DNA of 64,000 bases. Origin: Pseudotabrizicola sp. (lineage in GTDB: Bacteria; Pseudomonadota; Alphaproteobacteria; Rhodobacterales; Rhodobacteraceae). Positions within the stretch are counted from its first letter, which is position 1. The number at the start of each line of letters is the position of its first letter. The DNA is taken from assembly GCF_030684215.1 (NCBI RefSeq), contig NZ_JAUXOV010000055.1:1-64000 (forward strand), read 5' to 3'. The notes below the pieces were generated by a model, which saw only the letters and a list, made by a program, of their open reading frames with translations, had not been told where the DNA came from and did no database searches. Positions 8,220-17,091 of the stretch are shown here, piece after piece. A program made the translations under genes and the position numbers.

Positions 8220-9338
8220 ATGGGCCAAGGGGGGAAGATGCGACCACAGGCTGATCAGATCAGGCGCAAGCTTGGGCAATTGGTGCGGGGTCTGACCGAC
8301 CTGCGCCACGATGGCCAGTTTGATGAGCCAAATCTTGACGGGACAGCAGGCGATTACATCAGCTTTGACAGCTGGGAATGGCCGCAGGGGGTTGGGCTTT
8401 ATGGCTTGGCGCAGCTGTGGCGGCGGCATCGTGACCCGGCTTTGCAGGCGTTGCTGGAGAGTTGGTATGCCCGCCATCTTGACCGCGGCCTGCCGGGGCT
8501 GAACATCAACACCACCGCGCCGATGCTGGCGTTGTCGCTGTTGTGGTCTGAAACCCGCGATCCACGCTGGCGGCCTGCGCTGGACGATTGGGCGGATCGT
8601 CTGATGGCTGATGCCCCGCGCACGGCCGAGGGCGGATTTCAGCATGATGTGTCCGACAAGGTAAACCCCGGCGAATTGTGGGATGACACGCTGTTCATGG
8701 CGGGGTTGTTTTTGGCCCGGTATGGCCATGCGGCGGGGCGGCCCGAACTGGTGGACGAAGCGATCCGCCAGTTTCTGGTGCATGCGCGCTATCTGTCGGA
8801 CCCGGACACCGGTTTGTGGTTCCATGGCTGGACCTTTGACGGGCGGCACAACTTCGCCCGTGCGCGCTGGGCGCGGGGCAATGCATGGATCACGGCCTGT
8901 ATTCTTGACCTGTTTGAGGTGCCGGACCTGCCGGGGTCGGTCCGGCTGTATCTGACCGAGGTGTTGCGCGCTCAGGTGCAGGCGTTGCTGCCGTTGCAGA
9001 CCAAAAACGGGGCATGGCGCACGCTGCTGGATGATCCGCAAAGCTATGAGGAGATCAGTGCTACGGCTGGTTTTGCTTACGGACTGCTGAAGGCGGCAGG
9101 GCAAGGTATCGGCGGGGCCGACTGGGCCGAGGCCGGGTGGCGCGCTGTGCAGGCGGTAATGGTGAACATCGACGATCAGGGCACAGTGCAAAACGTGTCT
9201 TACGGCACGCGGATGGGGCCGGATCTGCAGTTTTACCGCGACATCCCGTTGCAACCCACTGGCTATGGTCAGGCGCTGGCGATCCTGTGTCTGGTCGAGG
9301 CTGAGGGGCAATTGGCAACCGCAGGGGTGGCGGCATGA
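8220..9338 (+). CDS. Glycoside hydrolase family 105/88-type unsaturated uronyl hydrolase
   Basis: This 372-residue protein resembles (alpha/alpha)6-barrel YteR-type enzymes that remove the 4,5-unsaturated uronic acid left by polysaccharide lyases. Visible blocks are SWEWPQGVGLYGL (51-63), the catalytic Asp block WDDTLFMAG (D155/D156), HGWTF (202-206) and WARGNAW (217-223). There is no signal peptide, so it acts in the cytoplasm on imported oligosaccharides. A second ATG at 8238 behind AAGGGGGG is an equally good start. It overlaps kduI (ATGATG), whose substrate forms spontaneously from the released unsaturated uronate. Pectin (rhamnogalacturonan), ulvan or glycosaminoglycan fragments are all possible sources. 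Confidence 0.85.
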   Translation: MGQGGKMRPQADQIRRKLGQLVRGLTDLRHDGQFDEPNLDGTAGDYISFDSWEWPQGVGLYGLAQLWRRHRDPALQALLESWYARHLDRGLPGLNINTTAPMLALSLLWSETRDPRWRPALDDWADRLMADAPRTAEGGFQHDVSDKVNPGELWDDTLFMAGLFLARYGHAAGRPELVDEAIRQFLVHARYLSDPDTGLWFHGWTFDGRHNFARARWARGNAWITACILDLFEVPDLPGSVRLYLTEVLRAQVQALLPLQTKNGAWRTLLDDPQSYEEISATAGFAYGLLKAAGQGIGGADWAEAGWRAVQAVMVNIDDQGTVQNVSYGTRMGPDLQFYRDIPLQPTGYGQALAILCLVEAEGQLATAGVAA

Positions 9339-10168
9339 TGGACGTGCGCTATGGCGGCAACCCCGCCGATGTGATGACCGCCACCACCGACCGCCTGCGC
9401 GCCGATTATATGGTTGAGGGGGCCTTTGCGCCGGGGCAGTTGCGGCTGACCTATACCCATGTCGACCGTATGATCCTTGGCGGCGCGGTGCCCACAGATA
9501 CGCCGCTGGTGTTCGGCGATGGCGCAGACCTGGGGACCGAGTTCTTTTTTTCGGCACGCGAGGGCGGGCTTGCCAATCTGGGCGGGCCGGGGGTGGTGAC
9601 GGTGGATGGCAACGACTACGCCATGGGAAACCGTGATATCCTCTACATCGGACGCGGCGTGCAGCGGGTGGAGATGCGCAGCGATGACGCCACCCATCCG
9701 GCGTGGTTCTACCTCAACTCCGTACCGGCCGGGGCAAATCATCCGACTCGTCTGATCCGCCGCGATCAGGCAAAGCACATCCGCTTGGGCGAGCCGGCCA
9801 AGGCCAATGTGCGGTCCTTGGCAATGTATATCCACCCCGAAGTCTCGCCGTCTTGTCTGCTCTTGATGGGCATCACCGATCCTGCCCCCGGCAGCATGTG
9901 GAACACCATGCCGCCCCATCTGCACGAACGCCGGATGGAGGCTTATTGCTACTTTGACATGGGCGATGATGACCGGGTGATGCACTTCATGGGCCGCCCC
10001 GATCAGACCCGGCATCTGGTGATTGCCAATGGCGATATGGTGCTGTCGCCCGCGTGGTCCATCCATATGGGGGCGGGCACCGGGCCATATGCCTTTGTCT
10101 GGGGCATGACCGGTGAAAATCAGGCCTATACCGACTTTACCCCCGTTCCTGTCTCATCGCTTAGGTAA
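9335..10168 (+). CDS. kduI: 5-dehydro-4-deoxy-D-glucuronate isomerase
   Basis: The 277-residue protein matches KduI along its length (VDRMILGG, GTEFFFSAREGG, GRGVQRVEM, THPAWFYLNS). The metal ligands are in place: H195 and H197 in PHLHER, E202, and H244 in SIHMGAG. KduI isomerises 4-deoxy-L-threo-5-hexosulose uronate to 3-deoxy-D-glycero-2,5-hexodiulosonate. No kduD, kdgK or kdgA lies nearby, so the later steps must be encoded elsewhere. It is translationally coupled to the upstream hydrolase gene. Confidence 0.95.
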   Translation: MMDVRYGGNPADVMTATTDRLRADYMVEGAFAPGQLRLTYTHVDRMILGGAVPTDTPLVFGDGADLGTEFFFSAREGGLANLGGPGVVTVDGNDYAMGNRDILYIGRGVQRVEMRSDDATHPAWFYLNSVPAGANHPTRLIRRDQAKHIRLGEPAKANVRSLAMYIHPEVSPSCLLLMGITDPAPGSMWNTMPPHLHERRMEAYCYFDMGDDDRVMHFMGRPDQTRHLVIANGDMVLSPAWSIHMGAGTGPYAFVWGMTGENQAYTDFTPVPVSSLR

Positions 10169-10177
10169 TCATCTGAC

Positions 10178-12652
10178 ATGCAAGGCTTTCTGTCCCATCC
10201 CCTGACCCCCGGCGCGGCTGTTGGATATTGGCGTCTTGGTCCGACCGCAGAGGCGCGGTTCGACCTGCCTGACCTGCCAATGGCGGGAGAGATGGACCCG
10301 TTTTTTTTCCTGACCAAGGACAAGAACTTCATCCCGCACGAATACCCCTGCCGCACGCAGTTTGCGGCGGATCGTCGCGACCAGCGGCCACAGGTGGCCA
10401 ATGCGTTCGAGGCGGCGCGCAACTGGTTGCCCTTTGGATCGCCGCGCCTTGATCTGTCGGGGTTCTGGTTCCGGCCCACCCATCTTGCGACATGGGCGGA
10501 AACGGTGATCCGGGCGGCCGCTGCCGGGCCTGCGCGCCTGAGTCTGCGCACCTGCGGCGGGGCGGTGCTGTTCGTGAACGGCACGGAAGTGGGATGGATG
10601 GCCCCCTACAAGCGCAACGCGGAAACCGCCGCTGAATTCGACGTGACGCTGCACGCGGGCGACAACAGCGTGCAGGTGTTCTTTGACGATCTGGCCGAGC
10701 GTGATGCCCGCTATTACATCCAGCTTGACTGGCTGAACGGTCCGGAGGCCGAGGCGGGCATCCCCACCGCCTGCACCACTGACCACGCCCGCGCGATGGA
10801 AACGGCACTTGCGACGATGCACTTTGACCAACCGGCCTATACCGGGGGCGAGGTGGCGCTGGTTTTGCCGGTGCCGATGCCGATGGATGTCGATGTGGCA
10901 ATCCGGGTCGAGGGCGATTTCATGTCGCACCATCCCGCCGCCTTGCACCGGCATTTGCCCGCAGGGGCGGCACAGCTGGTCATCGACCGGGCTGAAAACC
11001 TGCCCGGCGATTTCCGGCACTTCATCCCCACGCTGACCGCAGACGGCTTTTCTGCCACCCGCACCTTTGGGGTCGAGGTCTGCGATCTGGCCGCACAAGG
11101 CACCGCCCCCGACACGCTGGCGGCGCGGATCGACGAGGCGCTGACATGGGTCGCCAACCGCGCCGAACCCGACACGGTGGCGGCACTTGCACGGCTGGCG
11201 CAGGGGCTTTCCGGCCCCGAGACCGAAGCGATGATCGACGCGACCCTCCCCGCGATCGAGGATTGCTGGGATTGCGCCGATTTCGCGCTGGTGCCGCTGC
11301 TCTGGGGGCGCACCCGGTTTGGGCATCTGCTGTCCGACCGGGTGCGCGACCGGATTGATTCTGCCATCCTTGGCTATCGCTACTGGATGGACGAGCCGGG
11401 CAATGACGTGCAGTGGTATTTCAGCGAAAACCACGCGCTGCTGTTCCACACCTCGGCCTATCTGGCGGGGCATCTGCTGCCCGAGGCCACTTTCCGCCGG
11501 TCAGGCCGCACGGGGGTGGAACAGTCTGCCACCGGGCGCGACCGCGTGCGGGCCTGGCTGGATCACTTCGAGGAATGGGAGATGGCCGAATTCAACTCAG
11601 CCCCCTATTTCCCAATTGATTTGAAAGGGTTAACCGCGCTTTACGCCCTCGCGCCCGATGCTGATATCCGGGCGCGCGCAGGCCGCGCCGTGGTGCGGTT
11701 GATCGAGGTGGTAGCCAATTCCGCGCATCATGGCGTGATCACGGCCGCCCAAGGGCGCAGCTATGAACACACACTGCGCGCGGGCCGCACGCTGGAATTG
11801 TCGGCCATCACCCGCATGTTGTGGGGCATGGGCCAGTTTGGTGCGCGCTTCCACTGCCTGCCGGGGCTGGCGCTGGCCTTGCGTGATCATGGATTGCAAC
11901 TGGATGCGGGTCTGGCCGCGCGCGCCAGTCTTGCGGCGGGCGAACAGGAATGGATGTTCGCGCAAGGTGAAGGCCGCTTTGCCGCGCTGTATCATGCAAA
12001 AACCCCGGATTGGGCCATGGGATCGACGGCGGCTTACCGCTGGTTTGACTGGGGCTATCAGGAAACCCTGCTGCATGCCCGCATGGGGCGGAACCCGGAT
12101 GCGCAGATCTGGATCAACCATCCGGGCGAGGTGATTCATTCCGGCTATGGCCGTCCGTCGTATTGGGGTGGGTCTGCCTCGGTGCCAAGGGTGCAGCAGT
12201 ATCGCGGTCTGGCGCTGGTGTGGTTTGATGGCCAGCCAGAACAGCCGGGCTTCACTCATTGCTGGTTTCCGGCCATTGCCTTTGATGACACCCGGTTGAT
12301 GGGTGATATGGCAGCGGCGGCCGTGGGCGAAGGCGCTATGGTGGTCCGCGCTTCCGGTGCGCTGGAAATGGTCGCCGATGGCCCCACAGCAGGCTGCGAA
12401 TTGCGGCTTGCAGGGTGCCATGGGTGGTGGATTGTGCGGATGGGTCACGCAGCAAAGGGGCTTGATGATTACGCCGCGCAATTCTCGCAACTTACTCCTG
12501 ACATTGGCGCAAATTCGCGTGCTACAGTCACGATTGATGATCCTGAATACGGCCCGGTTCACTTTCACGCTGATGGCCGGATCGAGGCGGAGGGGCGGAC
12601 AGTCAATCCAAAGGAATGGACGGTCGTGGGGCACAGAACCCTGCACCGCTAA
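10178..12652 (+). CDS. Large protein of unassigned function in uronate locus; possible new CAZyme
   Basis: The protein has 824 residues and no signal peptide. It begins 9 bases after kduI and precedes the sugar transporter genes. I cannot assign it to a named family. Visible layout: an N-terminal beta-rich, lectin-like part (about 1-270), a central helical part (about 310-600) with FSENHALLFHTSAYLAG and RSYEHTLRAGRT, then a C-terminal beta-rich part with WINHPGEVIHSGYGRPSYWG and GFTHCWFPAIAFDD. A toroid followed by a beta-sandwich recalls the overall plan of several polysaccharide lyases, and the ENHA stretch recalls their Asn/His active-site loops, but this is resemblance only. Context suggests cytoplasmic processing of uronate-containing oligosaccharides. 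It could be a lyase, a hydrolase or another enzyme. Confidence 0.75.
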   Translation: MQGFLSHPLTPGAAVGYWRLGPTAEARFDLPDLPMAGEMDPFFFLTKDKNFIPHEYPCRTQFAADRRDQRPQVANAFEAARNWLPFGSPRLDLSGFWFRPTHLATWAETVIRAAAAGPARLSLRTCGGAVLFVNGTEVGWMAPYKRNAETAAEFDVTLHAGDNSVQVFFDDLAERDARYYIQLDWLNGPEAEAGIPTACTTDHARAMETALATMHFDQPAYTGGEVALVLPVPMPMDVDVAIRVEGDFMSHHPAALHRHLPAGAAQLVIDRAENLPGDFRHFIPTLTADGFSATRTFGVEVCDLAAQGTAPDTLAARIDEALTWVANRAEPDTVAALARLAQGLSGPETEAMIDATLPAIEDCWDCADFALVPLLWGRTRFGHLLSDRVRDRIDSAILGYRYWMDEPGNDVQWYFSENHALLFHTSAYLAGHLLPEATFRRSGRTGVEQSATGRDRVRAWLDHFEEWEMAEFNSAPYFPIDLKGLTALYALAPDADIRARAGRAVVRLIEVVANSAHHGVITAAQGRSYEHTLRAGRTLELSAITRMLWGMGQFGARFHCLPGLALALRDHGLQLDAGLAARASLAAGEQEWMFAQGEGRFAALYHAKTPDWAMGSTAAYRWFDWGYQETLLHARMGRNPDAQIWINHPGEVIHSGYGRPSYWGGSASVPRVQQYRGLALVWFDGQPEQPGFTHCWFPAIAFDDTRLMGDMAAAAVGEGAMVVRASGALEMVADGPTAGCELRLAGCHGWWIVRMGHAAKGLDDYAAQFSQLTPDIGANSRATVTIDDPEYGPVHFHADGRIEAEGRTVNPKEWTVVGHRTLHR

Positions 12653-12659
12653 GAACGAC

Positions 12660-12676
12660 CCCGGCGGGAGGCCGGG
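12660..12676 (+). other. Intercistronic hairpin before the binding-protein gene
   Basis: The stem is CCCGGC (12660-12665) with GCCGGG (12671-12676) around a five-base loop, with no T-run after it. It lies between the 824-residue enzyme gene and the binding-protein gene, just ahead of an AAGGAGGAG ribosome site at 12686-12694. Hairpins in this position commonly protect the downstream message and allow higher binding-protein levels. A partial terminator is the alternative. Confidence 0.5.
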
Positions 12677-12700
12677 CTATAACAGAAGGAGGAGAACGAC

Positions 12701-13963
12701 ATGAAAAATACAATGATCGCACTGGCACTCGGTGCCAGCCTGATGGGCACGACCGCGCTTGCCGGTGACGTGCGTCTGATGTGGTATTCTGACGGGGTCG
12801 AGGGCGAGGTGATGAAAGACCTTGTCGCGCGCTTCAACGCGGAAAACCCCGGCATCAACGTCATTCTGGACGAGGTGGCCTATAAGGTTGTGCAAGAACA
12901 GCTGCAAATTCAGCTTGAAGCAGGCTCTGGCCCCGATATCGCCCGCGTAACCAATATCAAGACATTGGCACCGCATTGGCTGGATCTGACGCCGTATCTG
13001 GCGGACCCGGACTATTGGCGCACCAACTTTGGCGCCCATGCAGATTGGATGCGGACAGATGGCAGTGATGCTATCACCGGGTTCATGACCCAGCTTACCT
13101 TGACAGGCGGTTTTGCCAACGCGACCCTGTTTGAACAGGCGGGCGTGGCGTTGCCGGGTGAGGGGGCCACTTGGGATGATTGGGTGAACGCTGCCGATCA
13201 GGTCGCGAAATCGCAAGGCACCGCCGCCGCCTTTGCCATCGACCGTTCGGGCCACCGGATCTCTGGGCCAAATGTGTCTTATGGCGCGGATTACATCGGT
13301 GCTGACGGCATGCCTGTGCCGGTGGATGACGGAACCAAAGCCTTTGCCGCCAAACTGGTTGGCTGGGTCGAGGGCGGCCAGATGCTGCGTGACACATGGG
13401 TTGCGGCATCGGGATCTACCTATCGTGCGGCGGCGGACGACTTCATCAACGCGGCGATCCCATTCTATTATTCCGGCAGTTGGCAAATCGCCAACCTGTC
13501 GACCAAGATCGGCGACGGGTTTGACTGGGTGGCCACCGGATCGCCTTGCGGCACCGCCGGATGTTCCGGTCTGGCCGGGGGGGCTGCGCTGGTCGCGGTG
13601 AAATACACCCAGAACGCCGAGGAAGTGGCAAAAGTCATGGAATATTTCGCGCGTGAAGATATCGTGAAAGAGTTCTCCGAGCGCACCCTGTTCTTGCCTG
13701 CCCATGCCGGCGTCGCGGCTGCTGGTGGCCTGAACTGGCAGACTGATGATGTGAATGTAGGCGCAGCGCTTGATGCCTATGTGGCGGCTGCGGGTGATAT
13801 CCTGCCTGCCGCTGGTGCGCTTCCTGCTTGGAAGTGGGCCTCACCGGTTTATGGCGCGCTGGTTAACCGGATCAGTCAGGTGATGGCGGGTGAGTTGACC
13901 TTGGACGACGCGTTTGCGCGCATCGATCAGGACATCGCTGAACAGGTCGCGGCGGCTCAGTAA
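12701..13963 (+). CDS. CUT1-type sugar ABC transporter substrate-binding protein
   Basis: The 420-residue protein starts with a Sec signal peptide ending near residue 21 (TTALAGD). It has the family-1 extracellular solute-binding fold: LMWYSDGVEGEVMKDLVARF, IQLEAGSGPDIARV, and a C-terminal pattern with SGSWQIANL and LPAHAGV. A strong AAGGAGGAG ribosome site precedes it. It captures the substrate in the periplasm and hands it to the two permeases that follow. Given GH105 and KduI next door, the ligand is probably an unsaturated uronate-containing oligosaccharide. Confidence 0.92.
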   Translation: MKNTMIALALGASLMGTTALAGDVRLMWYSDGVEGEVMKDLVARFNAENPGINVILDEVAYKVVQEQLQIQLEAGSGPDIARVTNIKTLAPHWLDLTPYLADPDYWRTNFGAHADWMRTDGSDAITGFMTQLTLTGGFANATLFEQAGVALPGEGATWDDWVNAADQVAKSQGTAAAFAIDRSGHRISGPNVSYGADYIGADGMPVPVDDGTKAFAAKLVGWVEGGQMLRDTWVAASGSTYRAAADDFINAAIPFYYSGSWQIANLSTKIGDGFDWVATGSPCGTAGCSGLAGGAALVAVKYTQNAEEVAKVMEYFAREDIVKEFSERTLFLPAHAGVAAAGGLNWQTDDVNVGAALDAYVAAAGDILPAAGALPAWKWASPVYGALVNRISQVMAGELTLDDAFARIDQDIAEQVAAAQ

Positions 13964-13966
13964 GCC

Positions 13967-14980
13967 ATGACCGGGGTAAAGGGAATGTTGGGGGCCGTTG
14001 TGACGGCCCCCCTGGGCTGGCTCGCCCGTCTGCTGGATGCGCCCTTGCGCCTTTGGCAACGAGTGGCGGGGCAGGGCGGTATGGTGGCGTTTTTCCTGTT
14101 GCCGAACATGGCGATTTTTACCATTTTCGTCTTGCTGCCGCTGGTCATCAACATCGCCTATTCGATGACGACCGGCGCGGCCCTTTTCCTTCCTGACCGC
14201 ACCTATGTTGGCATGGGCCAATATGAACGGCTGCTTCGCTGCACCGATTACACCAATCTGATGACTTGTCAGGAAGATCAGTTCTGGATTGCCCTGCGCA
14301 ACACCGGCACTTTTGTTGTGCTGCAAGTGTCGCTGCTGATCGTGGCCGCGACCATCACCGCGCTGATCCTGAACCGGGCGCTGCGCGCGCTCAGCTTCTG
14401 GCGGGCGGTTTTCTTTTTTCCGGTGCTGTTGTCGCCGGTTGTTGTGGGCTTGATCTGGCGCTGGATTCTGGACCGCAACGGCGTGTTGAATGCAGCCCTT
14501 GTCGGGGTGGGGATGGACCCCGTGAACTGGCTGCTGGAGCGCAACTATGCCTTTTCCGCCGCGATTGGCGTGACGATCTGGGCGCAATTGGGGTTCTTTG
14601 CCCTGATCCTGCTGGCCGGATTGCAAGCCATTCCGCGAGATCTGTATGAGGCAGCCGAGATGGACGGCACCAAGCCCGCCCGCGTGTTCTGGCGCATCAC
14701 GCTGCCGCTGTTGATGCCCAATATGCTGGTGGTGATCGTGCTGGCGCTGATCCGTGCGGTGCAGGTGTTTGACGAGGCCTATGTGCTTACGGGGGGCGGT
14801 CCGGGCACGGCCACGCTGTTCCTGACGCAGTATATCTACGAGGTCGGCTTTGCCTCGCTCTTGAAAAACCCCGGACTTGCAGCGGCGGCGTCTATCTTGA
14901 TGGGTGGGGTGCTGATCGTGCTGACCTTGCTGCAACTGGCGCTGGGCAAACGCAATGAGCGGAAAGGAAAGTTGAAATGA
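13967..14980 (+). CDS. Sugar ABC transporter permease (MalF/UgpA-like)
   Basis: The inner-membrane protein has 337 residues and about six helices. The coupling-loop EAA motif reads YEAAEMDGTKPARVFWRITL, as in CUT1 permeases. It begins 3 bases after the binding-protein gene and overlaps the second permease gene by 4 bases. A periplasmic loop with four cysteines or more hydrophilic residues (CTDYTNLMTCQED) is slightly longer than usual. It forms the channel together with the next gene product. Confidence 0.93.
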   Translation: MTGVKGMLGAVVTAPLGWLARLLDAPLRLWQRVAGQGGMVAFFLLPNMAIFTIFVLLPLVINIAYSMTTGAALFLPDRTYVGMGQYERLLRCTDYTNLMTCQEDQFWIALRNTGTFVVLQVSLLIVAATITALILNRALRALSFWRAVFFFPVLLSPVVVGLIWRWILDRNGVLNAALVGVGMDPVNWLLERNYAFSAAIGVTIWAQLGFFALILLAGLQAIPRDLYEAAEMDGTKPARVFWRITLPLLMPNMLVVIVLALIRAVQVFDEAYVLTGGGPGTATLFLTQYIYEVGFASLLKNPGLAAAASILMGGVLIVLTLLQLALGKRNERKGKLK

Positions 14981-16026
14981 GCCGCGCCATGGCCTTTCTG
15001 ACCCGCCGCAAAGGGGGCGATGCGTGGGACTGGACCGATGTGTTCACCTTCATCTGGCTGGGCTCTGCCGTGTTTATCATGTTCGGTCCGGCACTTTGGC
15101 TGGTGCTGTCCTCGTTCAAATCGCCCGCGCAATTGTCGGAGTTTCCGCCGACCTTGCTGCCGTATGAGGCGCAAACGGTTGCTGTTGAAGGCTACGACCG
15201 GCTGTTGCCACTGTTTTCGGTGTCCGATGACGATGGCACCCGGACCCTCGCCGAGGTGCGCCGGGTGGGGACCGTGGCGCAGATGGTGGACCCGGCGAAC
15301 CCTGCAGAGGTGCAGCGCATCAACATCGCCAACCGGACCCCGGTGCGCGAGGTGGGGTTTTCCTGGGGCAACTACCTTGACCCGTTCCTGCGCTTTGATT
15401 TCCTGAACTATACCAAGAACTCGATCTTCGTGACCGGGGTCGCCACGCTGATCACCCTGCTGACAAATTCGATGGCGGCCTTTGCGCTGTCAAAATACGA
15501 GTTCCGGGGACGTGGGTTTGTGGTCGTGCTGATCATTGCCACGCTGATGATCCCGCTATCGGTGATCCTGGTGCCCTTGTATTCCATCGTGGCGGGGGTG
15601 GGGCTGATCAACTCGCTTTGGGGGGTGATCCTGCCCACGGTTGCCACACCGACGGGGGTGTTCCTGTTGCGGCAATACATGCTGACCATCCCCGATGAAC
15701 TGCTGGAGGCGGCGCGGATGGATCATGCCAGCGAATGGCAGATCTATTGGCGGATCGTTCTGCCACTGACCGCGCCCGCGCTGGCGGTGCTGGCGATCTT
15801 CTCGGTGGTCTGGCGTTGGAATGATTTCCTGTGGCCGCTGATCGTGTTGTCGCGGCAAGAGGTCTATACGCTGCAAGTCGGCCTGAACGCCTATGCCGGA
15901 GAGCTGAATGTGCAGTGGCACTATCTGCTGGCGATGACCGTCATCACCATGATCCCGGTCGTTCTGGTCTTTATCTTCCTGCAACGGTTCATCACGGCGG
16001 GCATCGCCGGAACCGGGTTGAAATAG
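14977..16026 (+). CDS. Sugar ABC transporter permease (MalG/UgpE-like)
   Basis: The 349-residue protein has a first helix near 25-45, then a hydrophilic periplasmic insertion of about 90 residues (roughly 55-145), then five further helices. The EAA motif reads LLEAARMDHASEWQIYWRIV. The long insertion between helix 1 and helix 2 is typical of a subset of CUT1 MalG-type permeases. The start codon overlaps the previous stop (ATGA), so both permeases are made together. Confidence 0.93.
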   Translation: MSRAMAFLTRRKGGDAWDWTDVFTFIWLGSAVFIMFGPALWLVLSSFKSPAQLSEFPPTLLPYEAQTVAVEGYDRLLPLFSVSDDDGTRTLAEVRRVGTVAQMVDPANPAEVQRINIANRTPVREVGFSWGNYLDPFLRFDFLNYTKNSIFVTGVATLITLLTNSMAAFALSKYEFRGRGFVVVLIIATLMIPLSVILVPLYSIVAGVGLINSLWGVILPTVATPTGVFLLRQYMLTIPDELLEAARMDHASEWQIYWRIVLPLTAPALAVLAIFSVVWRWNDFLWPLIVLSRQEVYTLQVGLNAYAGELNVQWHYLLAMTVITMIPVVLVFIFLQRFITAGIAGTGLK

Positions 16027-16035
16027 GGGTTCCCG

Positions 16036-17091
16036 ATGGGACGCATACAGTTGCACGACATCCGCAAAAGTTTTGGCGCTATTGATGTGCTCAAAGGCAT
16101 CGACTTGACGATTGACGAAGGCGAACTTGTGGTCTTCGTCGGCCCATCCGGCTGCGGAAAATCCACCTTGCTGCGCATGATCGCCGGGTTGGACAAGCCC
16201 ACCTTTGGGCGGATCGAGATTGACGGCACCGATGTTACCGCGCGGTCGGCGGCGGATCGGGGGCTGGCGATGGTGTTCCAGTCGTATGCCTTGTATCCGC
16301 ATATGACAGTGCGCGCCAACATGGCCTTTGGCCTGCAAAACACCAACATGCCAAAGGCCGAGATTGACACCCGCATTGGCGAGGCCGCGCGGATGCTGGA
16401 GATTGAGCCGCTGCTGGAACGCCGCCCCGGCCAGTTGTCTGGCGGGCAGCGGCAGCGGGTGGCCATTGGCCGCGCCATTGTGCGCCGCCCGACTGCCTTC
16501 TTGCTGGACGAGCCGTTGTCAAATCTGGACGCCGAATTGCGCGTCAGCATGCGGGCAGAACTCTCGGCACTGCATGATCGCCTTGGGGCCACGATGATTC
16601 ACGTGACCCATGATCAGGTCGAGGCGATGACAATGGCCGACCGGATCGTTGTGTTGCGCGCCGGAAAGGTGGAACAGGTTGACACGCCGCTGAACCTGTT
16701 CAACCGCCCTGCTAATCTGTTCGTGGCGGGCTTCATCGGCGCGCCGGGCATGAACCTGTGGGCCGGGCAGGCCAAGGGCGTGTCGGTGCAACTGGACAGT
16801 GGGGCATTGCTGCCACTGCCGCTTGGCGTGCGCGTGCCCGATGGTCCGGTGACGCTCGGCATCCGTCCGCAACATCTGCGCCCCGAGGTCGGGGGACCAA
16901 TTCGGGCCGAGGTGCGGCTGATTGAGGCGCTTGGACCTGAAAGCGTTGTGCATGCCGATATGGGCGCGGGCGGTGGCTTGCTTGCGGTTCTGCCGGGCCA
17001 GCCCGACCTAGGGCGGGGGGCAGTGATCGAGTTGGGCTATGAGCCGCAATTCGTGCATGTCTTTGGGTCTGATGGTCAGCGGCTGGCTTAG
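16036..17091 (+). CDS. Sugar ABC transporter ATP-binding protein (UgpC/MsmK-like)
   Basis: The 351-residue ATPase has Walker [10 protein letters not shown] (K42), signature LSGGQRQRVAIGRA, Walker B FLLDEPLSNLD and H-loop VTHDQVEAM, then a C-terminal TOBE/OB regulatory domain (about 240-351). It ends the transporter operon 9 bases after the second permease. Its presence makes this a complete CUT1 importer. Its stop overlaps the stop of the convergent hydrolase gene. Confidence 0.94.
   Translation: MGRIQLHDIRKSFGAIDVLKGIDLTIDEGELVVFVGPSGCGKSTLLRMIAGLDKPTFGRIEIDGTDVTARSAADRGLAMVFQSYALYPHMTVRANMAFGLQNTNMPKAEIDTRIGEAARMLEIEPLLERRPGQLSGGQRQRVAIGRAIVRRPTAFLLDEPLSNLDAELRVSMRAELSALHDRLGATMIHVTHDQVEAMTMADRIVVLRAGKVEQVDTPLNLFNRPANLFVAGFIGAPGMNLWAGQAKGVSVQLDSGALLPLPLGVRVPDGPVTLGIRPQHLRPEVGGPIRAEVRLIEALGPESVVHADMGAGGGLLAVLPGQPDLGRGAVIELGYEPQFVHVFGSDGQRLA

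Noticed and set aside
7839-9557. A 572-codon open frame on the minus strand
   Set aside because: It overlaps the LacI gene and the GH105-type gene, both with clear family motifs, and its own translation is Arg/Pro/His-rich without any domain. It is a by-product of high G+C.
10169-11473. A 434-codon minus-strand frame and others opposite the 824-residue gene
   Set aside because: The translations are low-complexity shadows; the plus-strand gene fits the operon spacing and codon pattern.
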